Source: Gautieria morchelliformis
Taxonomy: Eukaryota > Basidiomycota > Agaricomycetes > Gomphales > Gomphaceae
NCBI GenBank assembly: GCA_015179125.1
Contig: WHVA01000057.1
Location: forward strand, 248,001 to 312,000
Length of the DNA: 64,000 nt
Reading direction: 5' to 3'
Within the stretch, counting starts at the first letter, position 1, and the number at the start of each line of letters is the position of its first letter. This document shows positions 33,557-44,763 of the stretch, one piece after another. Both the position numbers and the translations under genes were made by a program. The notes under the pieces were generated by a model that was not told the origin of the DNA, ran no database searches, and saw only the letters and a list, made by a program, of their open reading frames with translations.

Positions 33557-35027
33557 ATGAGCTTCAAAACTCTCCTCGCTTTCATCGGTATCTCCGTGGC
33601 ATCTGTCCAAGCCGCAACCCTTGGCAAGAGGGGCGTGACCTGTCCTGATGGCTCTACGACCTCCAACGAGGCGTGCTGCGCATTCTTCCCTCTTCTCGAG
33701 GACCTCCAAACGAACCTGTGAGCAGCCCCATAGGGTAACCGTTTTTTGTAGTCACTCGCTGACCATGCTCAAGGTTTGGCGGCAACTGTGGTGAGGATGT
33801 CCACGAGACACTGCGTATTAGCTTCCGTGAGCTCCAATCCCAAGCACCAATCTGCCTTGACTGATCAGTTTCATTAAAGACGACGCCATTGCGTTCTCGA
33901 AGTCTCTAGGACCGTCAGCCGGTGGAGGTGCTGATGGGTCCATGCTCATCTTCCCCAACGTCGAGCCCAACTTCGTGGCGAACGCTGGTATCAGTGACAG
34001 TGTTGCTTTCCTGACCCCCTTCCTCCAAAGGCACAACACCATCAGTGCTGGTGACTTAATCCAGTTTGGTGCTGCCGCCGCCATCACCAACTGCCCGGGT
34101 GCACCCCAACTTGAGTTCTTGGCCGGACGTCCCAATGCCACTGCCCCTGCCATCGACGGACTGATTCCCGAGCCCCAAGACTCCGTCGACAGTATCTTCG
34201 CCCGCATGGAAGATGGCGGAAACTTCTCCCCCCCTGAGGTCGTTGCCTTGCTGACATCCCACACCATCGCGCGTTCGGACCACGTCGTCCCTAGTTCACA
34301 ACAGGTTCCCTTTGACACCACGCCCTTCACTTTCGACTCCCAGATCTTCGTCGAGGTGCTTCTCAAGGGAACCGGATTCCCCGGAAACGGCTCCGCTGAC
34401 GATGTCGGCCTCGGTATGATTCACCTCTGTAGACGTCTATTGACGCTAATGTATTCTACCCCAGGCGAGGTGGAGTCCCCCCTCCCACTGGGGTCTGGTG
34501 CCGACGTTGGCGAACTCCGTTTGCAGTCAGACTTCGCCATCGCTCGTGGTAAGTGTGTCTCAAGTGCTAAGTGACCCTGACAAACCTGTTCCCAAAGATT
34601 CTAGGACCGCATGCACGTGGCAAGGCTTCGTCAACGAGCAGGAGAAGATGGCCGGCGCCTTCAAGACTGCCATGGCTAAGCTGGCTATCATTGGCCAGGA
34701 CCGATCCCAACTCATCGACTGCTCTGACGTCATTCCCCAACCCGTCCCTGCGACGGGCAAGCCTGCCACGTGAGTAATCATCTTTCCTATAGAGGATCCG
34801 AGTTGATCGCGTCGCCCGTGTGTAGATTCCCTGCCACAAAAACAATCGCCGACATTGACCAGTCATGTGCCGAATCTCCCTTCCCGAGTCTTGCCACCGA
34901 TCCCGGTGCGACACAGTCCCTGATCCCGTACGTGGCCGTCTATAGCCTGTCATAAAGTACACACACTGACCATGCGGATTGCAGTAACTGCCCGAACGAT
35001 GCGTCGACCTGTATCATTTTGGCATAG
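33557..35027 (+). CDS. mnp: Manganese peroxidase, secreted, class II, complete 7-exon gene
   Basis: A haem peroxidase that oxidises Mn(II) to Mn(III) with H2O2 to attack lignin outside the cell. Exons: 33557-33717, 33774-33826, 33880-34413, 34465-34548, 34598-34769, 34826-34927, 34985-35027; 382 codons in total, all introns GT..AG. The signal peptide [19 protein letters not shown] is followed by a short propeptide ending KR before GVTCPDG. The distal His (SFH|DAIAFS) spans the exon 2/3 junction. The Mn(II) ligands are present: both Glu in [10 protein letters not shown] and Asp in SHTIARSD, which also holds the proximal His. The position of the catalytic surface Trp of lignin and versatile peroxidases is Ala (EVVALLTSH), so this is a manganese peroxidase. 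The C-terminal CPNDASTC pair fits the extra disulfide of long or classic MnPs, although the tail after it is short (IILA). It is intact and host-like in GC content. Confidence 0.95.
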
Positions 35028-35929
35028 GTCCCCTCTCTGGCGGCCTGACATAGTAGCAAATGGTTCGATATTTAATTCCAGGCCGACCACAAGCGTTTTC
35101 TTTCGTGGTTTATTTAGCTTCTGTGATCTATGCATGACTTAATATATCAAATCGCCTTCCATGAACGAATGCGAGGATCGTTGATAAGGAGAAAGCCACC
35201 CAACCGATATCGCTAGCAGAGAGAGGCGCAACAACGTCCCCCGGGTTCTTCAGTGTCTCAATTGAACTTGTCCAGACCGCAAGACCGGGATACACAACAC
35301 CATCGGATCCTGCCAGTGGTTGCAGTTTAGGCCCCGCCATATGCAAGAAGTGTCAGATAATGTCCGAGCTTTAGCTCAAAGCAGATTCACCGTCTCCTTA
35401 CCCAAACCTCCCTCCGAGCTTTGGCCGCCTTTGCCTCAGTGGGCGGCTGTGGCCTGTGCCTGACCTTTTATCCTCGTACGTAGATAAGAGCTAGGCTAGA
35501 CGTTGAGTAAGCTGCTTACGTCCAGCCCTGAATCCCTTTGAACTCCGATCATCGATGTTTCTTTTTGCACATGGCATTTGTGATGGCTCGAAAAGAACCC
35601 CTGCAAATCCCTACATATCCATGGTTCGTCGGGCTCTAAACCTGCGGTCAATTTCTGATAGAACTTTGGTCCAGATTGCACCCAGGCCCCGAAGTTCCTC
35701 AAAAAATGAACATGTGCCAGTCTCGAGTGCAACTTTTTTTTCTCGTCATTCGATTCAACCTCAGGCTAAGCCTATGTGGTCACTACACAATATGACTAAT
35801 AAGCGTGTCTTCCCCCTCGCCCCCCCAGTGGGCTCCCATCCCACTGCTATTCGTTACGCAAAAATGATGCAAGTATGAGAGTGCTCCCTCGAGTGTTCAC
35901 ATATGCGGGCGGTGGCGGTGCAGCAATGA
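35028..35929. other. MnP downstream region, no recognised gene
   Basis: Contains a 72-codon minus frame (35,128-35,346) beginning MHMAGPKLQPLAG that looks coding-like but is unrecognised, and short frames near 35.5-35.9 kb. The left part must include the MnP transcript end. No clear polyadenylation signal was identified. Confidence 0.35.
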
Positions 35930-36935
35930 TAAATACTGAGGTCTATTCCTTTAAGAACAGTCAAGCCAATAGCAGTTGTGTCCACGTCGTTTCTGTAGGA
36001 GTTCGGTTTTCATCGGGCAGTGAATAAGGCCCAGATGCATACGGATAATCCACTGTGATGAATTGCCCCTTTGTCTGCATATTGAAATAGGCATCAACCG
36101 CTGTATTGTCAAAATGTTACTTAAGGCGCACACTTGAAAAAGTTGAACTGGCGCTCTGGTTGCACGAAATCGACCAGCCGCCTGGTTCAGAGGGGAACAA
36201 CAAGCAAAACAAAATCAGCGAGTGGCGAGTGGTAAGAAGGAAAGACAGGCACGCTGACGACATACCGGTCTCCAGTGGCTTCCAGTATTAAAAGCTGTGC
36301 AAAGTTGTCTTCGATGGGCTCATTTTCGGATGTGTAAGAGATCAAACACATTTGGTTCTCGCTGAGATACTCCCTTGCCCTAACGACGGGATCTCCACAG
36401 ATCTAATAGTTGTTGTGAGAGATTTGTACAATCCCTAGGGAGCTTGCATTTTCCACTTTGTCATCAATGAAGATAGTCCCGCGGATCCATTTCTGTGTGT
36501 GTGACAAAACGTGGCGGTAGAAACCGAGGTGGGGCTTTCGCTCCCCACCCGCTGCAGACGTAAACACGCCGTCGAAGGGGTTCCAGGTGGACGCGTCGAC
36601 TTTGGTTTTCGGGACTTGGTGGTCAGGAGAGGAGATGTTGGACAGTGCATACACACAGTAGTGTCCGCGAGTTTTAATGTCTCAAAGGAGACTAAACATG
36701 CCATGATCGTAAGACAGGGTGTCGCGAGCAGCTTGAAATGCAGTTGTCGTGACTTGTGTCTCCAATGATAGCAGAACACTGGGCATAGCATTCCTCCTGG
36801 GACATGTTTCCCTTCTCATATTCAAACCAGACTGGTGAGCGAAGTAACCTCCTAAGATCTTGAGACGTTACGGCTGGATTCGAGGCTGGAGACCACGTGA
36901 ATAATACGTCACCAATGTCGAAAACTATGTTCTCG
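35930..36935 (-). pseudogene. HAD-class II terpene cyclase fusion (drimane-synthase type), truncated relic
   Basis: The minus strand shows a HAD-like N-terminal domain: VFDIGDVLFTWSPAS (about 36,876-36,920), RRLLRSPVWFEYEKG, QAARDTLSYDHGMFSLL, VYALSNISSPDHQ (about 36,610-36,650), FTSAAGGERKPHLGFYRHVL and IFIDDKVENA. It continues with DPVVRAREYLSENQ and ENEPIEDNFAQLLILEATGDR (about 36,270-36,330), the link to the terpene-synthase beta domain, and then NDVDTTAIGLTVLKG (about 35,955-36,000), whose DxDTT is the class II cyclase acid motif. Fungal enzymes of this fusion make drimane-type sesquiterpenoids from farnesyl diphosphate; the HAD part removes phosphate. Breaks: at least one frame change near 36,725, an in-frame stop near 36,683, no in-frame Met, and loss of everything after the DxDTT region (about 200 codons). 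Confidence 0.72.
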
Positions 36936-37059
36936 ACAGACGGAGGATTGTGTGAGACATGAAATTAAGGGGAAGCTACGGCCGAAGCAACACATGTAAA
37001 AACTCATATCTTGATGTCGTTGAGGTATGACATCCTGCAACAACGAGACAGGTGGTGTG

Positions 37060-37613
37060 TAGGGATGCACACCGTGCCGTACATCCACGGCTGTACGGTG
37101 CCGTATTACGGCCACGGCACCCGTACCGTCAAGGCTCGGTGTGCTGTGCCGACGGTACGGTATACGGTACAGTTTGACACCGTATATACCGTACAAATAC
37201 GGCCGTGTACGGTATGTACAGTATGTATACGGCATGCATCGGTAAACGCCGAAAACGTGTTAGCCGAGCCAAAAACACAGCGCCTGACGGGCGCTACTGC
37301 TGGCACGTACACATCGGGCATGCCTAATTAGTCTGCATAGGCTGACATAAAGCGCAGCTACCTGTGTAGGCCACATAGGCGAGCATACTAATATAATGAA
37401 ACGTCATAGTCTATGCGGATCGGTCGCTAACCGATCTTCCAATAGCCCCACCGTATAATATTGCCGTCAACCGTAATACGGCCGGTACGGTGCCATACCG
37501 TACCGTCAGAGGGGAGAGGTCTTGATCATACGGACGACATACAGTCTGCCGTATCCGTCAACCCGCCGTACATTATACGGCCGTGGCCGTAATACGGACG
37601 GTGTGCATCCCTA
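37060..37613. mobile_element. hAT-type MITE rich in CCGTA repeats, 8-bp target duplication
   Basis: Terminal inverted repeats TAGGGATGCACACCGT are perfect over 16 bases at both ends. The flanking 8-bp duplication GTGGTGTG lies at 37,052-37,059 and 37,614-37,621. The 554-bp body is packed at both ends with CCGTAC / GTACGG / CGTATTACGG words in both orientations, so long foldback structures are possible. There is no coding capacity. The ends and duplication fit the hAT superfamily, a different family from the MITE at 3.1 kb. Confidence 0.92.
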
Positions 37614-38286
37614 GTGGTGTGAGGGATTTGGTGAGACAGATATAGATAGGTTGAAGGGTGTGGCGCCCTGCCAACAAAACTGTTGAAGACTAGATAGTCA
37701 GAATAGACTTTGCATACCTTCCATGTTCCACCACAAGGAAATAACGCCAGACATACACAGTACGTGAAGTTCACAGAACCTCCGGAGAACTGTGCCTCAC
37801 CCGTGAAGGACACGGTCTCAGACTACCCATGTGGAACTGTCAACGAGAACGCACTTGAGAAGGACGAAACTCACTGCACCTATAGATTCGACAGGCCTGA
37901 GTGCAAGGCCATCGGTATGCGACACTGAGCACATGACCCGATTTGACATTCACGTACAGCACCTCAGCCAACATACGGAGCATTGGCAATCAAGCACGCC
38001 AGGTACCCGAAAGGATCAATTAATGTGACCAGACTTAAGCTCCAAGAATCAACACACCATCGCGTTATCCACCACAGAGGCCGAATGCATGTCATGCAGG
38101 GATACGAGTGGAACTTACGGTAACAGACGTGCGACGAGGTGAAAAGGCATTTCGGGTCAAAATACAAGTCCGGATAAAATTTGGGTAATGTCTGAGTAGG
38201 TTCCCGGATAAAATTGAGGGTAATGGCTAGGACCAAATTACATCAGTGTTATCATTGTTTGGTCATACACTGTAGCTTGCTCCACC
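37614..38286. other. Unrecognised Cys-containing frame and spacer
   Basis: A 72-codon plus frame (37,710-37,928) has four Cys in its second half (ENCASP, DYPCGT, ETHCTY, RPECKA) and ends with a stop. It could be an exon of a small secreted protein, but there is no signal peptide in it. The rest is unrecognised. Confidence 0.3.
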
Positions 38287-38835
38287 ATGCCTTGGCCAGC
38301 TCACATTGTCACAAAGTCCTCTCTTCTGCTGGACACAGAGACAATCCAGAATAAGTTCTTTGGGTTCTATAATAGTATTCTCAATGAATGCTTCCCTTCC
38401 CCCCATTTCATGGTCACACCCCAGTACACCACTGCAGAGGCTCAAACAGGTGGTCCTGACGCCATCAATTTTGCGATCACTTATGTCATTGAGCTGTTGG
38501 GTGTCGACAGCCCCATTTTCTTCATTGAAATCAAGCCTCCCACATACCTTCCTTCCATAGCCACACGTCAATATGCTGAAAACCAAGTTCAAACCCGGTT
38601 CAAGCAACTTGCCCATCTTGTTGCAATACCAAAGTTGTATGGAGTCAGCGCTATAGGAAGACAACTCTCTTACTACACATATGAAAGAGCCAGTGGTACT
38701 GTTGAACCCGTTGCCTTGGCAGACTCCATCTCCAGTGTTGTGGACACTGCCCCTATTGGGAGGTGGAACACAAATATCATGCAGGAGGAGGGTCATGCCA
38801 AGTTCTTGGTGTCAAGATTGGTGTTTAGGCGTTAA
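38287..38835 (+). CDS. Conserved basidiomycete protein with PD-(D/E)XK-like motif, 182 aa
   Basis: An intact single-exon frame from ATG 38,287 to TAA 38,835. It resembles a protein family abundant in Agaricomycete genomes and of no known function. Features are a Trp/His start (MPWPAHIV), FFGFYNSILNECFPSPHFMV, then DAINFAITYVIELL, and FFIEIKPP about 25 residues later. The Asp followed by E-x-K on a predicted beta strand is the layout of PD-(D/E)XK nuclease-fold proteins, so nuclease ancestry is possible but unproven. A conserved-looking C-terminal block GVSAIGRQLSYYTYE follows, and then DTAPIGRWNTNIMQEEG. There is no signal peptide or membrane segment. Neighbouring sequence gives no operon-like context. 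Whether it is host or element-borne is unknown. Confidence 0.6.
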   Translation: MPWPAHIVTKSSLLLDTETIQNKFFGFYNSILNECFPSPHFMVTPQYTTAEAQTGGPDAINFAITYVIELLGVDSPIFFIEIKPPTYLPSIATRQYAENQVQTRFKQLAHLVAIPKLYGVSAIGRQLSYYTYERASGTVEPVALADSISSVVDTAPIGRWNTNIMQEEGHAKFLVSRLVFRR

Positions 38836-41800
38836 TATCATGTATTAGTGAACACAGCGAATGCCCGAATGACTTGTGCGAATAAGTATGCCGTTTGGGG
38901 AATATGTGAACGAATGAATGTTCACAAGATAGGAGGGTTGCCAGAACGGGGCTCGCCCTATCTACAGTCGTAGCGAAATGGCCCATGGCACTTGACAATA
39001 CAACGTGCAAGGTGTCACGGAAGGGCTGTCTAAGGAGCGACAATCCCTTCGCCAACAGCGCAGAAAATAGTTCGAAGGCTAAGGTAACGAAGATGAAGCA
39101 TGAGAACTCACCAGTGATGCCTAAGTCCTCTGCTGGTCGAAGATAGAAATCTCCAAGAGAAGGCTCAAGACGATGATCACAGCGAGGTCAAGTTTGCACA
39201 AGATGGACGACGTATGATAATTGAACTGGAGAATATACATGCGAATATAAACTACTTATATCGAATGCTCGCAAGGTATTAGCAAATAGGAAAGAGGCCG
39301 TTGTGAGTCAGGGTCAGATAGGGGTGCGCAGTCATGATACTAAGTAGATGTAATAAACATACAATAGAGTGAGGGAAGAATGCAAACATGAAACAACAGA
39401 GAATAAAGGTGGCGAAGGCACTTATGGACAAAACCATGTCTTGGGACCCACATACATGCTACCCTGCACGGACTCTTTGTCTACCAGGTTGATCCCGCAC
39501 GACCTATGGAAGGGACGTCCTACGAACACACTTTGGCCATACGAACACCCAATGGGGTTGGATTAAGATGATGGGGTTAATGATGAACCATCATGCCGGG
39601 TGAATGGTATCGATCATATTTGATGGTGTGCCTGCTGGCGAAATGCGTGAGCAGCGAATAGCAGTTCGGAGAATGGGACGAACAGCGGGTAGAGTGGATG
39701 TAGAGGGGGAGTGGTCGGTGGGTGGGGTGAACTCTGGCAAAGATGCTAGGGAGTGACGAGAGGGAACATAGAGACAGTGGGGTAAGAGAAATAGACAGGT
39801 CTTGACACTTGGCAGTAGTAGAGGAAATTAAGCAAATGGTTGCGAGCTTTGGTATGGATCTATGTATTCTGTTGTTCAACCTTCCCTTACATCATTCTAG
39901 AGTGTTGTGATGTATTTTGTCCCTGTGAGCTAGTCTGTGGCATCACCATTGGTCAGTATCATTGATGGTGAGGAGAGATATACTTCACAGAAGTTGGGGA
40001 TCAACCAGTGTATTACTCAGTCTAGCTTCCTTCCATTTCATGTAAAATAATCTTGATTTTCTGTGCTGTTTCAGTGAGGCTACTATGGACGTTCCTCTCC
40101 CCTTTGGTTTGAAGTTTTACTTGCAAACATCATGAAGTTTCCATTCCCAGTTACCTCTCACACTTAAATGACTTGTGTGTGTACATATTAAGTGCACATT
40201 GCAGATAAGTCCGAGTCCGAAAATAATGTATTTCCAATTGTGTCTATAAATGTTCACTGGAGATGCCGGCTTTATTGGGATCCCCACTCCAACTGCAAGG
40301 AGGGGAGGGTTCTGCCGACATAACCTCAAAGGATACCGACCTTTTCTGCAAGATTATGTTGTATAAAACACTTCACCACTTTTTTTTATATCCCTGCATT
40401 ATCAGTTACTATTCCAGTCCTATTTCACTTGGTTGACTGCCATCATTATCTTGGCCTCTTGTAATATTAGCTTTGTCCTTATTCTCATTGCTTTGTCCAG
40501 GTGATATTGTATTAGTACCTTTCTGTGGTTCCCATCATTATCTTGGGTTCAGCTTCACTTTTACACCCGCACTGTTATTTTTGTGGCTGCGCTCTTTTAT
40601 ACGACTTATATTCATCCCCATTCACCTGTGTACATCAGTCATTTGGTGTTCTTCTCCTAGTCTGTAGGTAAGTCTTTCCTGTTGTCCATTTACTTCTTCG
40701 CTGATTTTCTGCAATGTTGTTCTTTTTTTGAGATGCTGTTTCCATGTTATATCTGTGTTAGACTATGTCCACCATGTCCCATCTAAGCACCTGTCCATCT
40801 TCTACTTCTCATGCCACACCTCAGTCAAGTGTACTTCCATATTAGTGTTCTCCTCCCTACGATAACCTGGAGACAGTTCTTCTGCAACGCACCTGCATGT
40901 TTTTGTTATCTTTGTGTTCAAGACTGCACATATCTGATATCTCTAACTCCTACTGACCGCCATGTCAAGCAAGGTTTAGTTGATTGTATATTGTGTACAG
41001 TTCATGATGATTGTGTCTTCTCTGATACTGCCTCTTTCACCTCACTTCAGGATCGTTGCATGCTGTATCTTTCCGGTTCGCCAACACGTCCTCTTACAGA
41101 AACCACTGAGAAATCTGCACCCCTGCAAAGAGGATGGATGCTCCACGCCGCTGCCGTCGTCGAATGAAGAGCACATGGTCCTCACTGAGTTCCCTTTCAT
41201 ACTTTGATATATACATGCCTCTTTCTAGCTTTGCCTTAAGTGCGGCGCCGCATTCAACTCCGGACCGATGGATTCATGAATCCCCAGGTTTTGCACGAAT
41301 ACCACTTGTAACAAATATGGTGTGTATATAAAGATTGTGCCACTCTTCACACAGTGAAGAAATCATCTAGATCTAACTTGAAGACGTATGGCGTGCCCAA
41401 CTAACGGCGTCGGGAACGGGCACTGTTGCGCCGCTACCGATGTCTTATAACTGTCTCTCTTGCAGGCATTATAACGTCTCGCCTCAATACCTCAGGTCGA
41501 GCCGGCATCCCGTTGATGCCGTGCTTAGGACTCATTGGCGTGAACCGTGACGGCCGCGGCGCTCTGACTCTACTACGTACTTGTTGTACACATGAGGTTC
41601 TACAACGCGGACAAATGATCAGGACAAGACAATTCGCCGATAGGTATTGCAGTGAACCAGGCGAGGGTTACCATCATGTCAGACTCACTGTGCTTGTCCC
41701 AGTTCAAGGCGTACCGCGTTCATCTTAGTCCACTCCCTTCTCAATCCCTTCCATTCTGAGTCTTACTCGCCTTCCCAGAGGTTACTCACTTTCTCGCCAG

Positions 41801-41975
41801 CTACTACCAACCTGTCAACTGTCCAATGCGGAGTCAAAGTGGCGCTGGCTCGGTGCGAGGTCTGGGTACTTCACGAGATATACGAAGGACTGGGATGGAG
41901 TTGCCACTGGAAGATGTCGATGAGGATACGCTGTCTACATAGCACAATCTCAGAAGCTAGACTCAAAAGTTTCCA
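38836..41975. other. Long stretch without a recognised gene
   Basis: Several short frames (up to 118 codons, for example 40,811-41,167, plus strand) do not match known families. The section 40.3-40.9 kb is T-rich. A TATA-like GTGTATATAAAG occurs at 41,321-41,332 with no gene attached. No terminal repeats could be paired. Confidence 0.4.
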
Positions 41976-42790
41976 CTATAGGGTCATAGGCAGAGTAAGC
42001 CAGCGTACGCCGAAACCCAAGAGAGTCAGAGCGGCAAGAGGAACGACGCGACGCGCAAGAACATGCATAGACAGTGCTGTCGGCCCTTTCGCTCCTTCAG
42101 TTTCAATGTCTAGAATCTCCTGCAAAGTGAGCGGGGCTAAGTTCCATTCCAAATGGTGAGTACCGTGGTGAAGAAGTGAGGACGCAGGGGAAGAGCTCAC
42201 GGAGGTCTGCTACTTCGAGATACTCTTTGAGACGATATTTCTTCGTACTTTGGCTAGTCGCAAATTTTGAGTATAGGGATGACCATGGGACAGGAACACA
42301 GACGTCACAATTACCACTCCTTTACTCCTCACCCAGGAGAGAATAACTTGTGCAGGTGTGGCGTTGAGCCTTTTTGCCGCTCGCTGGATGGGCTTGTCAA
42401 CTGGGCCGCCAGACACCTTGGTTATAGGACTTTGCGAAAAACCATGACCACATGTCAGGACACATATGAAGTAGCCTGAATTATTGAACGTACGTGAGGG
42501 AGCTATAGGCTTCGGTGACAATATTGAATTTCGCGGAAAACTCCAATAGGGAGGCATTCTGAACGTAGTTGTATGGGTGAAACAAGACCTATACTCCACA
42601 CAAATTAGTCACTTGTGCATAGTACGCCACCGTGCTTATACTGACCTGATTCACTGCAGGGACAACTTTCGCAGTCTTCAGAAGTTCTATGAGATTCTCA
42701 CTTGACTCGCAACGTGAACGGCAGTCGGAGACTTTTGAGCTCTGCATCTTTACCTTTACACCACTAGGGGCATCGTAACGGCGATGCGTC
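41976..42790 (-). pseudogene. Aldo/keto reductase, 5'-truncated relic
   Basis: The minus strand gives NLIELLKTAKVVPAVNQ (42,650-42,700), then after an intron VLFHPYNYVQNASLLEFSA and NIVTEAYSSLT (42,490-42,600), and after another intron PITKVSGGPVDKPIQRAAKR followed by NATPAQVILSWVRSKGVVIVT (about 42,300-42,432). RLKEYLEVADLR comes next, and a last exon EILDIETEGAKGPTAL runs to a stop at 41,976. This is the second half of an NADPH-dependent aldo/keto reductase: substrate loop, the GWxxxKGVxxIP-like region here as SWVRSKGVVIVTS, and the nucleotide-binding C terminus. The catalytic Asp/Tyr/Lys/His N-terminal half is missing, and the frame changes near 42,260-42,290. The intron pattern suggests a genomic duplicate, not a retrocopy. 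Confidence 0.7.
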
Positions 42791-43739
42791 ACCTTGGTAC
42801 AAAGCCGTAAGTATGTTACTCAGCTTCACTGAGCAAGGTACCTTCGGCTCTGAACCAAGGTGTAATCGCCGTGACAACTGGCTTAATGGTGGGAGTGGAG
42901 TTCAGTGGTGCTGACATCTCCAAAGCCAATATTTCTGTCCCGTCCGAGATCATCTCTGTCATCGTGGCGCAAGCCCGTTTCGAGTTGCAATTGGAGCGTC
43001 GAAGCGAAGAGGGAGGCCGACAGTTTCGTACAGTCCTTAGGATCTTCGTAACCTTTCCATCCACGTCTTCGTCCTATCGTGGTCGACAGTGGTTCTGAAA
43101 CGACACTAGCAGCGCCGCCTCGTTATAGCAATACGGGCATAGGTCCCATTGCTCCATACTGAAATGAATTCACTCCGTGGAGGAACTGTGGACTGGATGC
43201 GATTCATATTGCCCTGTTCTCGGAGAAGACACGCCTCGACTAGGGCGAATTATTTATCAAGTACCCAGGGTGGCATGGCAAGCCTCATATCTGGAGTGTA
43301 TATCCGAGCTATTGGTATCTAGCGACTGATCCCGCAAATTCCAGGGATTCGCCGAGCATATTCGTTGCCCTGCCTGCGGGAGTCTACATACTGGCACGAA
43401 TACCTGAACGGCCTCGTATATCGGAATGCAGCTCCCTGCCCTCCGAGCGACGGAGCGTATTATTACGTGGATTCCAGTGACTGGTCCACAATGGGAGTCG
43501 CTCAGGGCAAGCTGCTAGCTTGGGTATAAACTTCTACCACGAGAGATACGATAGTACAGTGCATCTCGCTCTTTCGGCCCATATCCTATGAGACATCACA
43601 GCAAATTGCCAACGGAAATCGCAGGATGTCATGGATCCCCCGAGTGCAGCCACTGCTTCATATGATGTCCAGGTTGTCTCGACCCTGCCTCGTCTATCAT
43701 CGGCCGGTGCTATAGATCTTCAAGACGAGCCGTCGGCTT
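42791..43739. other. No recognised gene
   Basis: Frames of up to 82 codons on both strands near 42.8-43.1 kb, and a plus-strand coding-like piece near 43,400-43,530 containing PPSDGAYYYVDSSDWS. Nothing matches a family I recognise. Confidence 0.35.
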
Positions 43740-44347
43740 TTTTCACGAATGCTTTGTGAAGCTCAGGGCGGCATGCGCGGTATCACGACACTTGTGGGCG
43801 TAGAATATATTTGCCTTTCGTCGCCAAATATGCTGCGCGTTTGCTTCACTCGATTTATGCCTTGCAGAGGGAATCCTTAACGCCACGCGTGCCCTATACT
43901 TATATGTACCATTATCGTCGACCTGAGTATCGACAGAACAGTGTTTGTTACTAAGATCAAACCTGTCCTCCTTTCCATAATAGTCCCCGGGCTGTCTGGC
44001 ATACTGTAATACCGACCTATGCATCGATATATCAGCAAGTCCGGTACTCTCCAAAGAACCCGATGCAGGTGATCAGTCTCGGAAGTAAATGTCGGACGCT
44101 CGAGAAATGCAGACAATTGATCTTCCCCATGAAGCTTCTCCATCACGGAGAACGGTGCATCAACAGAATTGGAAGGGTCAAAGTCCCATTCATAAATCTG
44201 TGGGACAGGCAGTGTCTGGTCGAGATGTTTCAGCAATTTGAGAACGAGAATCTCTCGTGTGAGCCTATCTTGGATCCACTGGTAAGATTTCTCGTCGGTT
44301 TTGAAGTTATACGTGATCCTGGCCACCAATAGCTCCGCATCAGCCAT
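43740..44347 (-). pseudogene. Aminoglycoside phosphotransferase (APH)/choline-kinase-like fragment
   Basis: A minus frame from ATG 44,347 reads LLVARITYNFKTDEKSYQWI, LTREILVLKLLKHLDQTLPV (the small lobe, with the helix-C type Glu), PQIYEWDFDPSNSVDAPFSV and MEKLHGEDQL, the hallmark N-lobe-to-hinge text of fungal APH-family kinases. Downstream the reading continues in a second frame with QPGDYYGKEDRFDLSNK and then dissolves. The phosphotransfer lobe (HGD..N, D-x-D) is not found. It is a truncated, frameshifted relic. Fungal members of this expanded family have mostly unknown substrates. Confidence 0.6.
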
Positions 44348-44763
44348 TTTTAACCCATAAACCTTTTAAAAGATGTTTATCTCGAGCAAGCTGAACGTTC
44401 CATGATGCGAGTTACCACGTTGAAAAAACCGCAGCCAAGTCGTGTGCAATCCAGGACTTCTCGTCCAAGCAACGGTAGACAGCAGATTGTAGGTTTGGTT
44501 GTTTAGTTGTGGATTGTAAATTGATGGTGCCTTTGAAGAAATATGGCAGGGCATCTAAGCGACACTTCGCGTCAATAGCCAAACAATCATAATGTATGTA
44601 CCTTATCCGTGTCTATCATGATGTAGCTAGACTAACTCAAATTTAATCGGTAAGGACGTAGAACCTGCACCAAGGGCGTACTTTTTGAGTAGTCTTGTGA
44701 TAGTTTGATGGAGGCGTCTTTTCCACAAATCAGCGCCTAACTGCGCAGCTTTTACAATGGGGT
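44348..44763. other. No recognised gene
   Basis: Short frames only. No repeat or RNA gene seen. Confidence 0.35.

Noticed and set aside
38841-39363. Possible solo LTR with TGTAT..ATACA ends
   Set aside because: Flanking five bases (TATCA and ATAGA) do not match, and no second copy was found.
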